From positions 1 to 6,636 of the forward strand of contig CAMRBT010000086.1 of assembly GCA_947040475.1 (NCBI GenBank): 6,636 nucleotides of DNA, given 5' to 3'. This DNA is from an uncultured Brevinema sp. Its GTDB lineage: Bacteria; Spirochaetota; Brevinematia; Brevinematales; Brevinemataceae. Shown in pieces: positions 6,582-6,636 of this stretch (its first letter is position 1; the number at the start of each line of letters is the position of its first letter). The position numbers were made by a program, and so were the translations under genes. Under the pieces are notes generated by a model. It saw only the letters and a list, made by a program, of their open reading frames with translations. It did not search any database and was not told the DNA's origin.

Positions 6582-6636
6582 AGGTTAGGTTAGGTTAGGT
6601 TAGGTTAGGTTAGGTTAGGTTAGGTTAGGTTAGGTT
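6582..6636. repeat. Perfect tandem array of 11 AGGTT (TTAGG) pentamers
   Basis: Fifty-five bases consist of exactly 11 uninterrupted AGGTT units and run to the last base of the window, so the true length is unknown. The array cannot be coding in any frame: TAG on the plus strand and TAA on the minus strand recur in every frame every 15 bases. The G-rich strand runs 5' to 3' toward the edge. Pentamer runs of this kind are prone to slippage, and in bacteria they can vary expression of a nearby gene. TTAGG is also the canonical arthropod telomere repeat. Confidence 0.95.

Noticed and set aside
6582..6636. Pentamer array as a CRISPR or as a coding repeat
   Set aside because: There are no spacers and the unit is only five bases. 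Every reading frame on both strands contains stop codons within 15 bases.

Overview
This is an AT-rich window from a diderm (Gram-negative-type) bacterium. Two genes encode lipoproteins, each with a short N-terminal signal ending in a lipobox Cys followed by TKEP. A third encodes a protein with a cleavable signal peptide and outer-membrane beta-barrel-like sequence. Consensus AGGAGG-type ribosome sites, a sigma70-like -35/-10 pair and U-tract hairpin terminators argue against a typical Bacteroidota genome, despite the Bacteroidota-like 'SCTKEP' lipobox. A host-associated spirochaete (Treponema or Brachyspira type) would fit. That is a guess from style, because no phylogenetic marker is present.

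Layout: all protein genes lie on the minus strand, so transcription runs from right to left. From the right edge there is a run of 11 perfect AGGTT (TTAGG) pentamers that reaches the last base. To its left is an intergenic region with palindromes and a strong terminator-like hairpin. Next comes a tiny 14-codon ORF that copies the ribosome site and signal-peptide start of the leftmost gene. It is followed by a beta-barrel-like protein gene (5299-6216, GTG start) and, 56 bases later, a GH33-type sialidase lipoprotein gene (3407-5242). These two probably form an operon that ends at a hairpin terminator (3320-3361). An intergenic promoter region (3121-3319) then drives a 1005-residue lipoprotein (103-3120) built from internally repeated modules followed by a predicted beta-propeller. 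This gene ends at a second terminator (7-60) that shares 42 identical bases with the first.

Inferred function: the sialidase is expected to be displayed on the cell surface and to release sialic acid from host glycoconjugates such as mucin. The large modular lipoprotein is plausibly a surface adhesin or glycan-binding protein, but its function is not shown by the sequence. The barrel protein could be a porin or a surface structural partner. No sialic acid transporter or catabolic gene lies in the window. The duplicated leader and duplicated terminator suggest that the flanks of these surface-protein genes have been copied or recombined. The pentamer array at the edge is the oddest element.
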